Of a stretch of 64,000 nt of DNA, positions 46,691 to 58,814 are shown in pieces. Every line of letters begins with the position of its first letter. Position 1 is the stretch's first letter. Source of the DNA: Siphonodentalium dalli (taxonomy: Eukaryota > Mollusca > Scaphopoda > Gadilida > Siphonodentaliidae); the NCBI GenBank assembly GCA_032622095.1, contig CP136067.1, positions 56,645,899 through 56,709,898 of the forward strand. Direction: 5' to 3'. The notes under the pieces were generated by a model, which was not told the origin of the DNA, did not search any database, and saw only the letters and a program-made list of their open reading frames with translations. A program made the translations under genes and the position numbers.

Positions 46691-49475
46691 GTGGTGGACG
46701 TTAATGACGTTGTATCTCAACTTGATGTTGGTCCCTCGTCACTGCTGCGTCGTTTCTCATAAGATCTGAGCCAAACTTCGTACCTAGAAGTACTATAACC
46801 ATGTTATTAACTTGAACATGTCCCCCATTACGTCAAACGTCGCGTCCTGACGTTAATGACATTGTAGCTCAATCTGATGGTGGCCCATCGTCATTCATCC
46901 GCTGTTTATCGGCAGATCGGGACGAAACTTGATATATAGACGTATTGTGGCAATGTTATTTATGTGGACCTGGTCCCGATTACCTCATACGTCGCGTTCT
47001 GACCTTAATGACGTTGTAGCTCAACTTGATATTGGTCCCTCGTCACTGCTGTGCCGTTTTTCGGCAGATGTGAGCGAAGCTTGGCACATAGAAGTGCTGT
47101 GGCCATGTTAGTAACTTGGGCATGGTCGCGATAACATCGGATGTCGCGTTCTGGCGTTAATGATATTGGTCCCTCGTCACTGCTGTGCCGTTTTTCGGCA
47201 GATGTGAGCGAAACTTCGTACCTAGAAGTACTATGGCAATGTTATTAATTTGGACCTGGTCCCCATTACACCACACGTCGCGTTCTGACGTTAATGTCGT
47301 TGCAGCTCAACTCGATGGTGGTCCCTCGTCACTCCTCCGCAGTTTATCGGCAGATCAGTTCGAAACTTGGTACATAGACGTATTGTGGCAATGCTATTTA
47401 TGTTGACCTGGTCCGATTACCTCAGACGCCGCGTTCTTACCTTAATGACGCTGTAGCTCAACTTGATATTGGTCCCTCGTCATTGCTGTGCCGTTTTTCG
47501 ACAGATATGAGCGAAACTTCGTACCTAGAAGTACTATGGCCGTGTTATTAACTTGGACCTGGTGCCCATTACGTCAGATGTCGCGTTCTGACGTAATGAC
47601 GTTGTAGCTCAACCTGATGGTGGTCCATCGTCACTCATCCGCTGTTTATCGGCAGATCGGGACGAAACTTGGTGCATAGACGTATTGTTGCCATGTTATT
47701 GATGTGGACCAGGTCCCGATTACGTTAGCCGTCGCGCCATGGCGGCAATGGTGTTGTAGCTCAACCTGATGGTGATCCACCGTCACTCATCCGCTGTTTC
47801 TCGGCAGATCTGAGCTAAACTTCGTACCTAGAAGTACTATGGCCATGTTATTAACCTGGACCTGGTCACCATTACACCAAATTTCGCGTTCTGACGTTAA
47901 TGACGTTGTAGCTCAACTCGATGATGGTCCCTCGTCACTCCTCCGCAGTTTATCGGCAGATCAGTTCGGAACTTGGTACATAGACGTATTGTGGCAATGT
48001 TATTTATGTGGACCTGGTCCCGATTACCTCAGACGTCGCGTTCTGACGTAATGACGGTGTAGCTCAACTTGATATCGGTCCCTCGTCACTGCTGTGCCGT
48101 GTTTTATGCAGATATGAGCGAAACATCGTACCTAGAAGTACTATGACCATGTTATGAACTTGGTCCTAGTCACCATTACGTCAGATGTCGCGTTCTGACG
48201 TTAATGACGTTGTAGCTCAACTGGGTGATGGTCCCTCGTCACTCCTCCGCAGTCTATCGGCAGATCAGTTCGAAACTTTGTACATAGACGTATTGTGGCA
48301 ATGCTATGTATGTTGACCTGGTCCCGATTACCTCAGACGCCGCGTTCTTACCTTAATGACGCTTTAGCTCAACTTGATATTGGTCCATCGTCATTGCTGT
48401 GCCGTTTTTCGGCAGATATGAGCGAAACTTCGTACCTAGAAGTATTATGGCCATGTTATTAATTGTGACCTGGTCCCCATTACGTCAGATGTCGCGTTCT
48501 GACGTTAATGACGTTGTTACATAGCTCAACGTGATGGTGGTCCATCGTCACTAATCCGCTGTTTATCGGCAGATCGGGACGAAACTTGGTACATAAACGT
48601 ATTGTGGCCATGTTATTGATGTGGACCAGGTCCCGATTACGTTAGCCGTCACGTCCTGGTGGCAATGACGTTCTAGCTCAACCTGATGGTGATCCATCGT
48701 CACTCATCCGCTGTTTCTCGGCAGATCGAGGCGAAACTTCGTACCTAGAAGTACTATGGCCATGTTATTAACTTGGACCTGGTCTCCTTTACACCAGGCG
48801 ACGCGTTCTGACGTTAATGACGTTGTAGCTCAACTCGATGATGGTCCCTCATCACTCCTCCGCAGTTTATCGGCAGATCCGTTCGAAACTTGGTACATAG
48901 ACGTATTGTGGCCATGTTATTTATATGGACCTGGTCCCGATTACCTCAGACGTCGCGTTCTGACCTTAATGACGTTGTAGCTCAACTTGATATTGGTCCC
49001 TCGTCACTGCTGTACCGTTTTTCGGCAGATATGAGCGAAACTTCGTACCTAGAAGAATTATGGCCATGTTATTAACTTGGATCTGGTCCCCATTACACCA
49101 GACGTTGCGTTCTGACATCAATGACGGTGTAGCTCAACCCGATGATGGTCCCTCGCCATTCCTTCGCAGTTTATCGGCAGATCAGTTCGAAACTTGGTAC
49201 ATAGACGTATTGTGGCCATGTTATTTATGTGGACCTGGTCCCGATTACCTCAGTCGTCGCGTTCTGACGTTAATGACGTTGTAGGTCAACTTGATATTGG
49301 TCCCTCGTCACTGCTGTTTTTCGGCAGATATGAGCGAAGCTTGGCACATAGAAGTGCTGTGGCCATGTTAGTAACTTGGGCATGGTCGCGATAACATCGG
49401 ATGTCGCGTTCTGGCGTTAATGACATTGCGCATCAACTTGACAGACCGGGGAGAAACGTCGTATCTAGAAGTAGC
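46690..49475 (+). repeat. 152-bp satellite monomers, plus orientation
   Basis: About 18 monomers begin with ttaatgacgttgtagctcaa. Two types alternate: type A with gaaacttcgtacctagaag and type B with gaaacttggtacatagacg, giving a ~304-bp higher-order unit. Some units are shortened (for example near 47,160). The many 60-79 codon frames are the same sequence read repeatedly; 152 is not a multiple of 3, so they cannot extend. Confidence 0.9.
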
Positions 49476-49483
49476 ATGGTCCA

Positions 49484-50820
49484 CCAAGATAGATAGTTTA
49501 TTCTATTTCACCAATACAACATGGTATTAAGAAATACATACAATACATGTACATGAATAAATGAATGACAGAGTATATAATATAAGGTTGTCATGGCACT
49601 TAGGTGGTTCCGGGGATTTGGTATCGAAACCACCATTGTCGTACACCCTGGTTGAATGGAATATACCGGGTGCACGACTCTGATTGTTTTGGCGCCGGGG
49701 CTCCGGTGTCATACAAGTATCTAAATGGTTGTGATGTACTGCTCAGTTAGGAAAACAACGAACTGTTTCATTTAAAAATCTGATAAATTTGCACAGGTTT
49801 GTCCATATACTAGGTTTATCATTACATAGGAGAATAGATAATTTACGTTGGCTGGGGTAATTCCAATGTGATCTTTTTACGTAAAGTTTCCTTTTATCTG
49901 AGAAGTATAGACAATGCAATAGTGTATGATATTCATGTGTTACAAAATGTACAAGTTCTGTTATTTATCGGGGTATTGTTCCATCTCCCAACTTCAACTG
50001 GCAAATAATGATTGGCTGTTCTAAATCTCACAGTCGTTAAAATGTCTTTATCTGGGGCTGATTTCAAATAACTTTCTTCACCAAATTATGGTTTCAAAGT
50101 ACGATAAAATGATCCTTTACTAGCTGTGGCTGTTAATGATAGCCATTGTTGAATAAATTGGTCTTTCAAGTTTTTTTTTAATTTGGAGCATAGTCGTTTT
50201 CCATCAATGCTAGGGTTCTGATTAGCCCATGTGCCTGACATTCCTGACTGGTTAAGTATATTTGTAACATATGTGATCTATGGTAGTTCTAATGTGGTGC
50301 CATTTACGATAGATACCGATACATTATATATCTGACTGCTTATTTTATTGTTTGAATGTATAAGCCTACTCCAGTAACTAATCATTCGGAGCTTGATGTC
50401 TATCTCAACATGGAATCGACCTAGCTCACCATATACCATATAACTGGGTGTGGAAATCTTGAGGCGAAGCAATATTTTACAGAATTTGAGATGTACACTT
50501 TCTATAATAGAGTTGTCCCCCGCCCCATACTTCACAACCGTACAAAAGAATTGGTTTCACGGGCATATCAAAAAGTCTAAGTTGCGTTCTGATAGATAGA
50601 GAATTTCGTCGTCCTATCTTTATTACCTCATACATGGCTTTTCTAGCTTTCATTACTACATGTTTCTTCATTGTTAAAAAGGATCCCGATCTACAAAATA
50701 TTACACCAAGATAATTGAATGACTTTACTTTTTCTATTTCCTGACCATTGGATCTGAACAATAAATGTTTCGGTTGTCTACCCTTCGAGAAACATTAAGA
50801 TGTAACTGACTGGTCGAAAA
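49484..50820 (-). pseudogene. 5'-truncated LINE, C-terminal RT part and 3' UTR
   Basis: Minus-strand reads in order: FSKGRQPKH, VKSFNYLGVIF, KAMYEVIKIGR, LLYGCEVWG, then after a frame change VHLKFCKILLRLK and MVYGELGRFHVEIDIKLRM, and later LHCLYFSDKRKLY with NLCKFIRFLNE. This is the RT thumb and C-terminal zone, with a zinc-knuckle-like tail, of a LINE type common in invertebrates. The 3' UTR runs to an aataaactatctatctt end at 49,484, which abuts the satellite array. The copy inserted into the left arm of the foldback element and is later than it. Stops and frameshifts make it inactive. Confidence 0.75.
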
Positions 50821-51125
50821 ATTTAGTTCTGTTGTGTCAACCCAATTGTTTGTGGTGACAATTGGAGTACTGCGATGCTGCAGCCGAAGATGTATCGTCG
50901 ATAATCAACTCCGAGACATGTAAGTACTTGGATGGGTGGCCACAGAGCTCGAGGACACATCGCCAAACATCGGTTAGAAAAACAAACACCACCTCACATA
51001 ATGACCCACTGAGTAGATATCAAGGGTGAAACTAGTGATCACACCATTAAATAAACATGTCGGAAACAATCAAAACTAACATATACAGTCATCATAATGA
51101 AATATATAATTAAAAATAACAATTT
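50821..51125. other. Short linker with a 5S-like phrase
   Basis: Between the nested LINE and the inner palindrome. The phrase taagtacttggatgggtggcc (50,921-50,941) resembles the conserved TTAGTACTTGGATGGGTGACC part of animal 5S rRNA, as seen in 5S-derived SINEs, but the remainder of a 5S gene is absent. Confidence 0.35.
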
Positions 51126-51128
51126 CAA

Positions 51129-51682
51129 GTGCCGAAAAGTCTGAACCTAAGTGCCGAAAGGTCCAGGTGCCGAATCAATAAGTAGAGAAAAGTCAAAGGG
51201 AACAAGTGCCGACAAGTCCAGGTGCAAATTAGAGCCATACATGGGATATTTTTTTTATTAACTCCACACGGGCATACACAATTGAATTAAAACATTTCTA
51301 CTACAAAACTCGTCAATTGTCACCACAAGACTCGTCAATTTTACCACAAATCTCGTCGATTTTACTACAAAACTCGTCAATGTTACTAAAAAAAACTCGT
51401 CAATTGTTACTACAAAACTCGTCAATTTTACCACAAAACTCGTCGATTGGTTAGTAATAATCGACGAGATTTGTGGTAAAATTGACGAGTTTTGTGGTAA
51501 CATCGACGAGTTTTGTAGTAGCAATTTTTTAATTCAATTGTGTATGCCCGTGTGGACTTAATAAAAAAATGTATGGCTCTAATTTGCACCTGGACTTTTC
51601 GGCACTTGTTCCCTTGGACTTTTCGGTACTTATTGATTCGGTACCTGGACCTTTCGGCACTTATGTTCAGACTTTTCGGCAT
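51129..51682. repeat. Inner palindrome with two oligomer types
   Basis: The arms fold about an axis near 51,406. The outer part has gtgccgaaaagtc/ggtgccgaatcaataag oligomers (51,129-51,230 against 51,586-51,682), then ggtgcaaattagagccatac and its inverse, then cacacgggcatacacaattg and its inverse. The middle (51,295-51,535) is filled with the same 21-bp actacaaaactcgtcaatt oligomers as the outer arms, in both orientations. This may be an independent foldback element nested inside the larger one or its folded centre. Confidence 0.8.
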
Positions 51683-51689
51683 TTGTCGT

Positions 51690-53880
51690 CGATGTTACTA
51701 CAAAACTCGTCGATTGTTACTACAAAACTCGTCAATTTAACAACAAAACTCGTCAAGTCAACGTCAAGTTGAGTTACAACGTCATTACTTCAGAACGCGA
51801 CGTCCGAGGTAACACGACCAGGTCCAAGTTAATAACATAGTCATGATTCCTCTAGGTCCGAAGTTTCGCCCCGATACGTCGAGAAACGACGGATGAGTGC
51901 CGACGGACCACCATTATATTGAGATACAACGCCATTAACGTCAGGATGCGACGTTTGACGTAATGGGGGCCAGACTCAAGTTAATAACATGGCCATAGTA
52001 CTTCTACGAAGTTTCGCTCATATCTGCCGAAAAACGGTACAGCAGTGACGAGGGACCAATATCAAGTTGAGCTACAATGACATTAACGTCAGAACACGAC
52101 GTCTGAGGTAATCGGGACCAGGTCCATATAAATAACCTGGCCACAATACGTCTATGTATCAAGTTTCGTCCCGATCTGCCGATAAACAGCGGACGAATGA
52201 TGATGGACCACCATCAGATTGAGCTACAATGTCATTAACGTCAGGACGCGATGTTTGACATAATGTGGGCCAGGTTCAAGTTAATAACATGGCCATAGTA
52301 CTTCTAGGTACGAAGTTTCGCTCATATCTGTCGAAAAACGGCACAGCAGTGACGAGGGACCAATATCAAGTTGAGCTACAATCTCATTAACGTCAGAACG
52401 CAACGTCTGAGGTGACCGGGACCAGGTTCACATAAATAACATGGCCACAATACGTCTATGTACCAAGTTTCGAACTGATCTGCCGATAAACTGCGGTTGA
52501 GTGACGAGGGACCATCATCGAGTTGAGCTACAACGTCATTAACGTCAGAACGCGACATCTGACGCAATGCGGACTAGGTCCAAGTTAATAACATGGCCAT
52601 AGTACTTCTAGGTACGAAGATTTGCTCATATCTGCCGAAAAACGGCACAGCAGTGACGAGGGACCAATATCAAGTTGAGCTACAACGTCATTAACGTCAG
52701 AACACGACGTCTGAGGTAATCGGGACCAGGTCCATATAAATAACCTGGCCACAATACGTCTATGTATCAAGTTTCGTCCCGATCTACCGATAAACAGCGG
52801 ACGAATGATGATGGACCACCATCAGATTGAGCTACAATGTCATTAACGTCAGGACGCGATGTTTGACATAATGTGGGCCAGGTTCAAGTTAATAACATGG
52901 CCATAGTACTTCTAGGTACGAAGTTTCGCTCATATCTGTCGAAAAACGGCACAGCAGTGACGAGGGACCAATATCAAGTTGAGCTACAATGTCATTAACG
53001 TCAGAACGCGACGTCTGAGGTGATCGGGACCAGGTTCACATAAATAACATGGCCACAATCGGTATATGTACCAAGTTTCCAACTGATCTGCCTATAAACT
53101 GCGGTGGACACGACATCTGACGCAATGGGGCCTAGGACCAAGTTAATAACATGGCCATAGTACTTCTAGGTACGAAGTTTCGCTCATATGTGCCGATAAA
53201 CGGCACCGCAGTGACGAGGGACCAATATCAAGTTGAGCTACAACGTCAATAACGTCAGAACGCGACGTCTGAGGTAATCGGGACCAGGTCCACATAAATA
53301 GCATGGCCACAATCGGTATATGTACCAAGTTTCCAACTGATCTGCCTATAAACTGCGGTGGACACCGTGGAGTGACGAGCTAGGGACCATCATCGAGTTG
53401 AGCCACATCGTCATAACGTCAGAACTCGACATCTAACGTAATGGGGACTAGGACCAAGTTAATAACATGACCATGGTACTTCTAGGTACGAAGTTTCGCT
53501 CATATCTGCAGAAAAACGGCACAGCAGTGACGAGGGACCAATAACAAGTTGAGCTACAACGTCATTAACGTCAGAACGCGACGACTGAGGTAATCGGGAC
53601 CAGGTCCACCTAAATAACATGGCCACAATACGTCTATGTATCAAGTTTCGTCCCGATCTGCCGATAAACAGCGGATGAATGACGATGGACCACCATCAGA
53701 TTGAGCTACAATGTCATTAACGTCAGGACGCGACGTTTGACGTAATATGGGACATGTTCAAGTTAATAACATAGCTATAGTACTTCTAGGTACGAAGTTT
53801 AGCTCATATCTGCCGAGAAACGGCGCCGCAGTGACGAGGGACCAACATCAAGTTGAGATACAGTGTCATTAACGTCCACC
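51690..53880 (-). repeat. 152-bp satellite monomers, minus orientation
   Basis: After a few 21-bp oligomers (51,690-51,760), about 14 monomers in inverted orientation carry cttctaggtacgaagtttcg (type A) and cgtctatgtaccaagtttcg (type B). Several longer blocks are repeated almost exactly inside the arm (for example 52,080-52,380 against 52,690-52,990), suggesting local amplification after the arms formed. Confidence 0.9.
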
Positions 53881-54186
53881 ACACAAACAATTACACAAAA
53901 AACATTTCATTTACTATATAAGATTTTATTAAGTTCAATCCCGCCTTTGAAACTGACTAAAAATTGTTGCTACAAAACTCGACGAGTATTACTACAAAAC
54001 TCGTTAGCTTGTTTTCTACTACAAAACTCGTCGATATTTTACTACAAAACTCGTAACCTGAAATTACTACATAACTCGTCGATTTTACTACAAAACTCGT
54101 GAGCTACCACAAAACTCGTCGATTGTTACTACATAACTCGTGAGCTACCACAAAACTCGTCAGTTACTACATAACTCGGCGTAACA
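53881..54186 (-). repeat. Right outer arm with 21-bp oligomers
   Basis: Inverse of 46,392-46,690 with few differences. Ends ...ctcggcgtaaca followed by the AGGGA duplication. Confidence 0.9.
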
Positions 54187-54380
54187 AGGGAATTAACAAA
54201 TATATACGTACTCTTGGCGGCGTCCAAAATGTATACTAAACTCACTCCACGAGGCAGAGAGAGATACTGGGAATTAATCAATTACTATCAATAATAAGCA
54301 CATACCTTGCCTTTAAAAGCGACCGCATTTACACTAAATTTACACTAAATTTGTTAGAAAATCAAACTATCAGAATAATA

Positions 54381-56673
54381 GACACCTTTCGCATAATGAA
54401 CTACTTCAGTTAAAAAAATTTGAAAAATGTACTTTATGTCACTAGAATTTGTGTTAATTCTAGCAGGTGTCATTTCGCCATGTCCGTGGTTACGGTTATT
54501 CTGTTTTCAACACAAACTCACAAATGCATCATATAGTACACATGTAGTTCGAGATTGTTTCTCTGATCCTTAAAGGTACTCAATCCGATTCGATGGACCC
54601 TATATCAGCAGATTCCAACAACATGTGTACAAAGACTGAAATGTCACTATATATAATTTTTACAGTCGAAGATATTCTTGTTTGTATATTTGTGTGTTTA
54701 TATTATGTTATTTATAAATACTGATCGATATACTGTATCGTGTGCAAGGAGAGTGAATGGTGAGTGTACAAGAACACCCGCCCGCCCCATATGTGATGTC
54801 ACTATAATTATTAATATTATTTGTTTGATTGCATAAATATGACATCATTGTATATCGTGTAAATAACTTATATCAATAAAAAAATAAAAAAATAAAAAAT
54901 TCCAACAACAATATTTTTTTAAATACCGCTTCATTTAACATAATCGAGTAATTGCACAAAAAATAATGCTAACCACCATCAACTATAGTATAAAATTGTC
55001 CAAAACCTGTTATTTATCAACAACGGTTTGTCAAATATCTGACACAAAAAAGCCACATTATTTCAGAGTTATCCATCTTCATCCGCAATTTGATCCGAGA
55101 CCGTCTTCTCGTCGACTGTTTACTGGAAACTATAAATGATCGGTGGTGAAAAATAATAGATTTCAAAAATCGATATCTGATCACTCTCATGCAGCTTTGA
55201 TGGGTGGGATCGTCGACTCGAATCAAATATGTTTTATCCCCGAAGCCAAGGAAATGGTAATTTGCGAGTGTTGATTCAGCTTATGCAACTTTAATGTTGG
55301 AGTTAGAACTGAGATTGCATGTGTCCTTATATTGTAATCGGCATGTGGCTTTAATTGTCCCGCGAAATTTCGGATGACTACTTCAGTCAGTCGCGTCCGA
55401 GGTTGCGTCGGGGTATGGGCGCGTTCGTTCCAGTCCTTGTCCTGCTTGTTAATTCCAGTTCAAATTATCCGATCGAAACGAAACTTGGTATGAGGGATAA
55501 CCATCACATTACTGAGGCCCATTTGGTCATGGTCCGATGTTATTTGACGGAGTTAGGCCCCCCTTTGTTTTTTTACGTATATATGAGTTGTGGCGCTGTT
55601 CTGATGATAAATTCAGCATTATTCAACAAAATGTCTTGATTGACGCAAGCCAAGTTTGGTTATGGTCACAGTCCGATGATTTGTGACGGAGTTGTGTCCC
55701 TTTTTTCGACTGACGCCACTTTTCGGGGGACATGGTGTCTATGATCTTTTTAGTTCAACATGTATCTCTTATTAGCAATCAAACTATTAATTGCCGTGAA
55801 ATACGAGCATATTGCGAACGAAACACAAAGCACAAAGGTATAGCAATACACGATTTCCAGCAATTTTGCCAACCTGGGAGGGGGTACTGTACTTCAAATC
55901 AATGCTGAGCCATTATCTTTGGCATAGGTCCCATCAAGCATGCTTTAATTTCCACAGAATTTTTAGGTTTAATCATTTGTCTGTACTTTAGCTTCTTCGT
56001 ACAATTTGTCATTGAGGTTATGACCCTTGGTTTTCACACACAAAACGCTCAATGTACCCATTTTTTAAACTCAAATTGACCATTTTCAACCCAAAAACAT
56101 ACCATGATAGAGCGAATGTCAGTAAATAAGCTTCTTCCAACTGGTAGAGCTATGTTTGACGTGAGAAATATTTGAAATAGAAAAAAAGTTATCGTATCAA
56201 TTAAAACAAAATGTTTTGCGAGCCCAGATGACAGAATTCAGGGGAGAGAAATCGGGCTACTTTCCTGTAACCAATAACACAGGGTTGGCCTTCACTGAAT
56301 ACGAAAACCCTGTTGCGAATCCAAATTTTTTAACTTTTTTGAGAACTTTCCCAGTTTTGTGAAATAATTAAACCTTCAAACCAGCAATGACACAGTTAAC
56401 ACAGGCTACACTGTCTGTTATGCCCCCCAGATACTTATTTTTCTATTGTTCAGACCCCCTACAACCCGTGAAATCGTGTACTGCTACCTAATCTATGAAC
56501 TGATACTAACATAATTAAGTACAAAATAACCAGAACCATCACATTACAGTGAGCTGAGTGAGGGTAATAAGTAATCAATTCTGCGAAAATGTATTGGTCC
56601 ATCAGAACAAATTACGAATAATATTAGCTATTCGTAATTCTTATCAGTAGTAGTTCATTATGTGAAAGGTGTC
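54381..56673. mobile_element. 2.3-kb TA-flanked inverted-repeat element
   Basis: The left end gacacctttcgcataatgaa and the right end ...ttcattatgtgaaaggtgtc are inverse over about 25 bp with few mismatches. TA lies on both sides (54,379-54,380 and 56,674-56,675). The element begins about 190 bp after the end of the large foldback element. It carries an A-rich stretch near 54,880 and a repeat array at 55,440-55,740 but no transposase. TA duplication suggests Tc1/mariner-type movement. A related end-fragment lies at 34,688. Confidence 0.55.
55440..55740 (+). repeat. Two diverged tandem units, about 125-170 bp
   Basis: Units contain cgaaacgaaacttggtatga, tggtcatggtccgatg, gacggagttaggcccc and then, in the second unit, ccaagtttggttatggtcac and gacggagttgtgtccc. 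The wording resembles the arrays at 44.4 kb and, more distantly, the 152-bp satellite. Confidence 0.6.
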
Positions 56674-56675
56674 TA

Positions 56676-57200
56676 ATGTCAACGAAAAATCGCCAGTTTG
56701 AAACTTTAAGATGATGTCGTTTCAAGTACAGATTGTCCACCTACCTCTTTGAAATGTTGATGATTATGATAACCATCACTCTCCCACCGTGTAAGTGGTG
56801 TAACCACGTCCTTGTGTGGAACATTGACCAGTCTGTATAGTTGCTTAATTTACAAGCTGCTGACATTGGATGATCAAGCAGATTATGTGTACAAAGCATA
56901 ACATCATAAATTATGTGTTTCAAACATTCGTATAATCGCGCGTGTAAAACTTTCATTCTTCTCCGTTGGCTCTAGTTCGTAATCCACGCTGGTGTGGAAT
57001 ATGTGTCGAACCGTGCCTTTACCAATTCACATTCATGTAGCACACTATAATTATATTCTCATAATATAGTGCAAATTGGTGCAGTTTATATTCTTCCACC
57101 TTCCTCTGACATAACTATATGTAAAAGTTCAAGGATTACTTGGCAGACCTCGATCCGGCAACATCTGATTCCCAGTGCTGTTCCCAACTGCGTTTATTTT
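56676..57200. other. No gene recognised
   Basis: Nothing identified. Confidence 0.5.
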
Positions 57201-57206
57201 GAATTC

Positions 57207-57298
57207 GTATGCCAGCTATATATATATAGACTCGTATGCCAGCTATATAGACTCGTATGCCAGTTATAAAGACTCGTATGCCAGTTATCTAGACTCGA
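57207..57298 (+). repeat. 22-bp minisatellite
   Basis: About five copies of actcgtatgccagctatata with small changes. Confidence 0.85.
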
Positions 57299-58810
57299 AT
57301 TTACTTGCATGGTTTATGCGTTATCGGTCCATGAACACGAACTTGAAATAGCAATTGGGAACAATTTAAGCACGTTTTGGCCTTCCTTTTGAATCTAAAT
57401 TTCAATTTTTGCGTGATATAGCTGGATACAAATTGCGATTTCTGGGAGACGCCTATATATATATCTAAGAACTTGAGTGCGAAGTTGAGGTTGTAAGTGT
57501 TCTAAACACATTCATTACCGGACAGCAGAGCATTCAGCGCATTCTAAAAAACTTTTATGAATAGGATATCTCGTAATAATCATGTTGATGAATGATGCTG
57601 TATCCCACGAAACACCAAACCCGCACAAATGTAAACACCGCTTCTGTGTTGAGGCGATTATTTTGATAGGGTGATACTTACGAGTTCTTTTAATAATAAT
57701 CCCACTCTCCATCTGAAGTCCCGGATCAAAGCTGTGGAAACTTTACACCTATTGTGCAAAGACCGTATGGCGCTCGTGTCGAACGATTAAGATGACATTA
57801 TAGCACAATATAGCTTTCCCAACAAGACGGAGCCACTTAAGACACAAACGAATACTGGTGCATATATACACTGCATAATCCTGCTTGCTGAATGTTGATG
57901 GTTGTATGTGGCAGTATGGTATAGAATACGACACGCAGGGTCGTAGCGATAGTAGCGTCTCATCCTTTTATTTGAATTATAGCTCGACTGTCCGGACCAT
58001 GAAACTTGTAACTGATGAGTACATGGTAGATTCATTTGCATGGTTTTATTATATTTCAGGATTTAAGTTATCTGAAACTAGGGTGTAGAATAAACACAGA
58101 ACACAACTTGCATTATAACCTCGAATCTTTTATCGAACGGCGCATAGTTACATTTCGCTCGACCTACACTCTCTGGAAATAAATGCTTGCGCCATCCGCA
58201 ACTCATTCGATAGAAGGTTGTCGATTAAGATGCGAGCTGTGTTCTGTGTATGTATTTCTCGACAGACTGTTTCTCATAATTTTCATATCATACGTTTTTT
58301 TCTTACTCCCTAATGCGATACCAAACATCCACATTCAACAACAACGTTTACAGTGCGTCTGAGGGGGTTGATTACTTGACCCAAAGTATATCCTGGTCAC
58401 CGTTCTCCAGACGAATTCAATACCATGCATAATACTTTCAGAACCCATCTCTTAAATGCATAGCAAGGGTGTGATGGGGTGGGGGGCTTGGATAAAATCG
58501 ACAGCTTGTACTCAGATCCGCTGTGTTCACACACACATATATGAAACTATCAACTAATTGAAACTTAATTGTATTGTATATATAATGGGGCATATCATAT
58601 ATGTTCGACATATACACTAATTTTAGAGATAGAATTTGACCAATTTCGAGTAAAGACTCGCATGCGAAGTTGACAACTGGATGGCTCCCAAAGTGTATGA
58701 ACACATGCAGTTAAAGTTGGGAATTCTGAGGGGGCACACATGATCCATTTGAGACACTTAGCTGCGTCACTGTATCCTTATTCCTATCCATAGTTGTGTA
58801 TCTAAACTGC
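57299..58810. other. No gene recognised
   Basis: AT-rich sequence with short frames and no domain. Confidence 0.5.
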
Positions 58811-58814
58811 ACAT

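Larger units (their letters stand above)
46392..54186. mobile_element. Composite foldback element 2 with satellite arms
   Basis: A 7.8-kb element with ends TGTTACGCCGAGTTATG and its inverse, flanked on both sides by AGGGA (46,387-46,391 and 54,187-54,191). The outermost ~310 bp of both arms match almost base for base and contain 21-bp oligomers of the type acgagttttgtagtaa. Inside lie ~152-bp monomers: about 18 in plus orientation (46,690-49,475) and about 14 in minus orientation (51,765-53,880). The centre holds a nested LINE piece and an inner palindrome. No transposase is encoded. TG...CA ends with a 5-bp duplication fit an integrase-like DDE mechanism, but the repeats are inverted rather than direct, so it is not an LTR element. 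Sea-urchin TU foldback elements have comparable arm architecture. Family unknown. Confidence 0.85.

Noticed and set aside
49527-49712. 61-codon minus-strand frame
   Set aside because: It is the 3' untranslated part of the nested LINE.
51295-51760. CRISPR-like array of 21-bp repeats
   Set aside because: The spacers are only 0-6 bp and not unique, orientation flips, and the context is an animal genome transposon.
46929-53644. A family of about ten similar 60-75 residue proteins (SRSDVNDVVAQLD-type)
   Set aside because: They are the same 152-bp satellite monomer read on the strand that happens to be open; the unit length is not a multiple of 3, no start context is shared, and they appear on opposite strands in the two arms.
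46392-54186. LTR retrotransposon, because of TG...CA ends and 5-bp duplication
   Set aside because: The terminal repeats are inverted, not direct, and there is no primer-binding site, polypurine tract, gag or pol.
46392-54186. Polinton/Maverick or Ginger element
   Set aside because: No polymerase, integrase or capsid genes; Polintons usually make a 6-bp duplication and Gingers 4 bp. Only the TGTTA start is Ginger-like.
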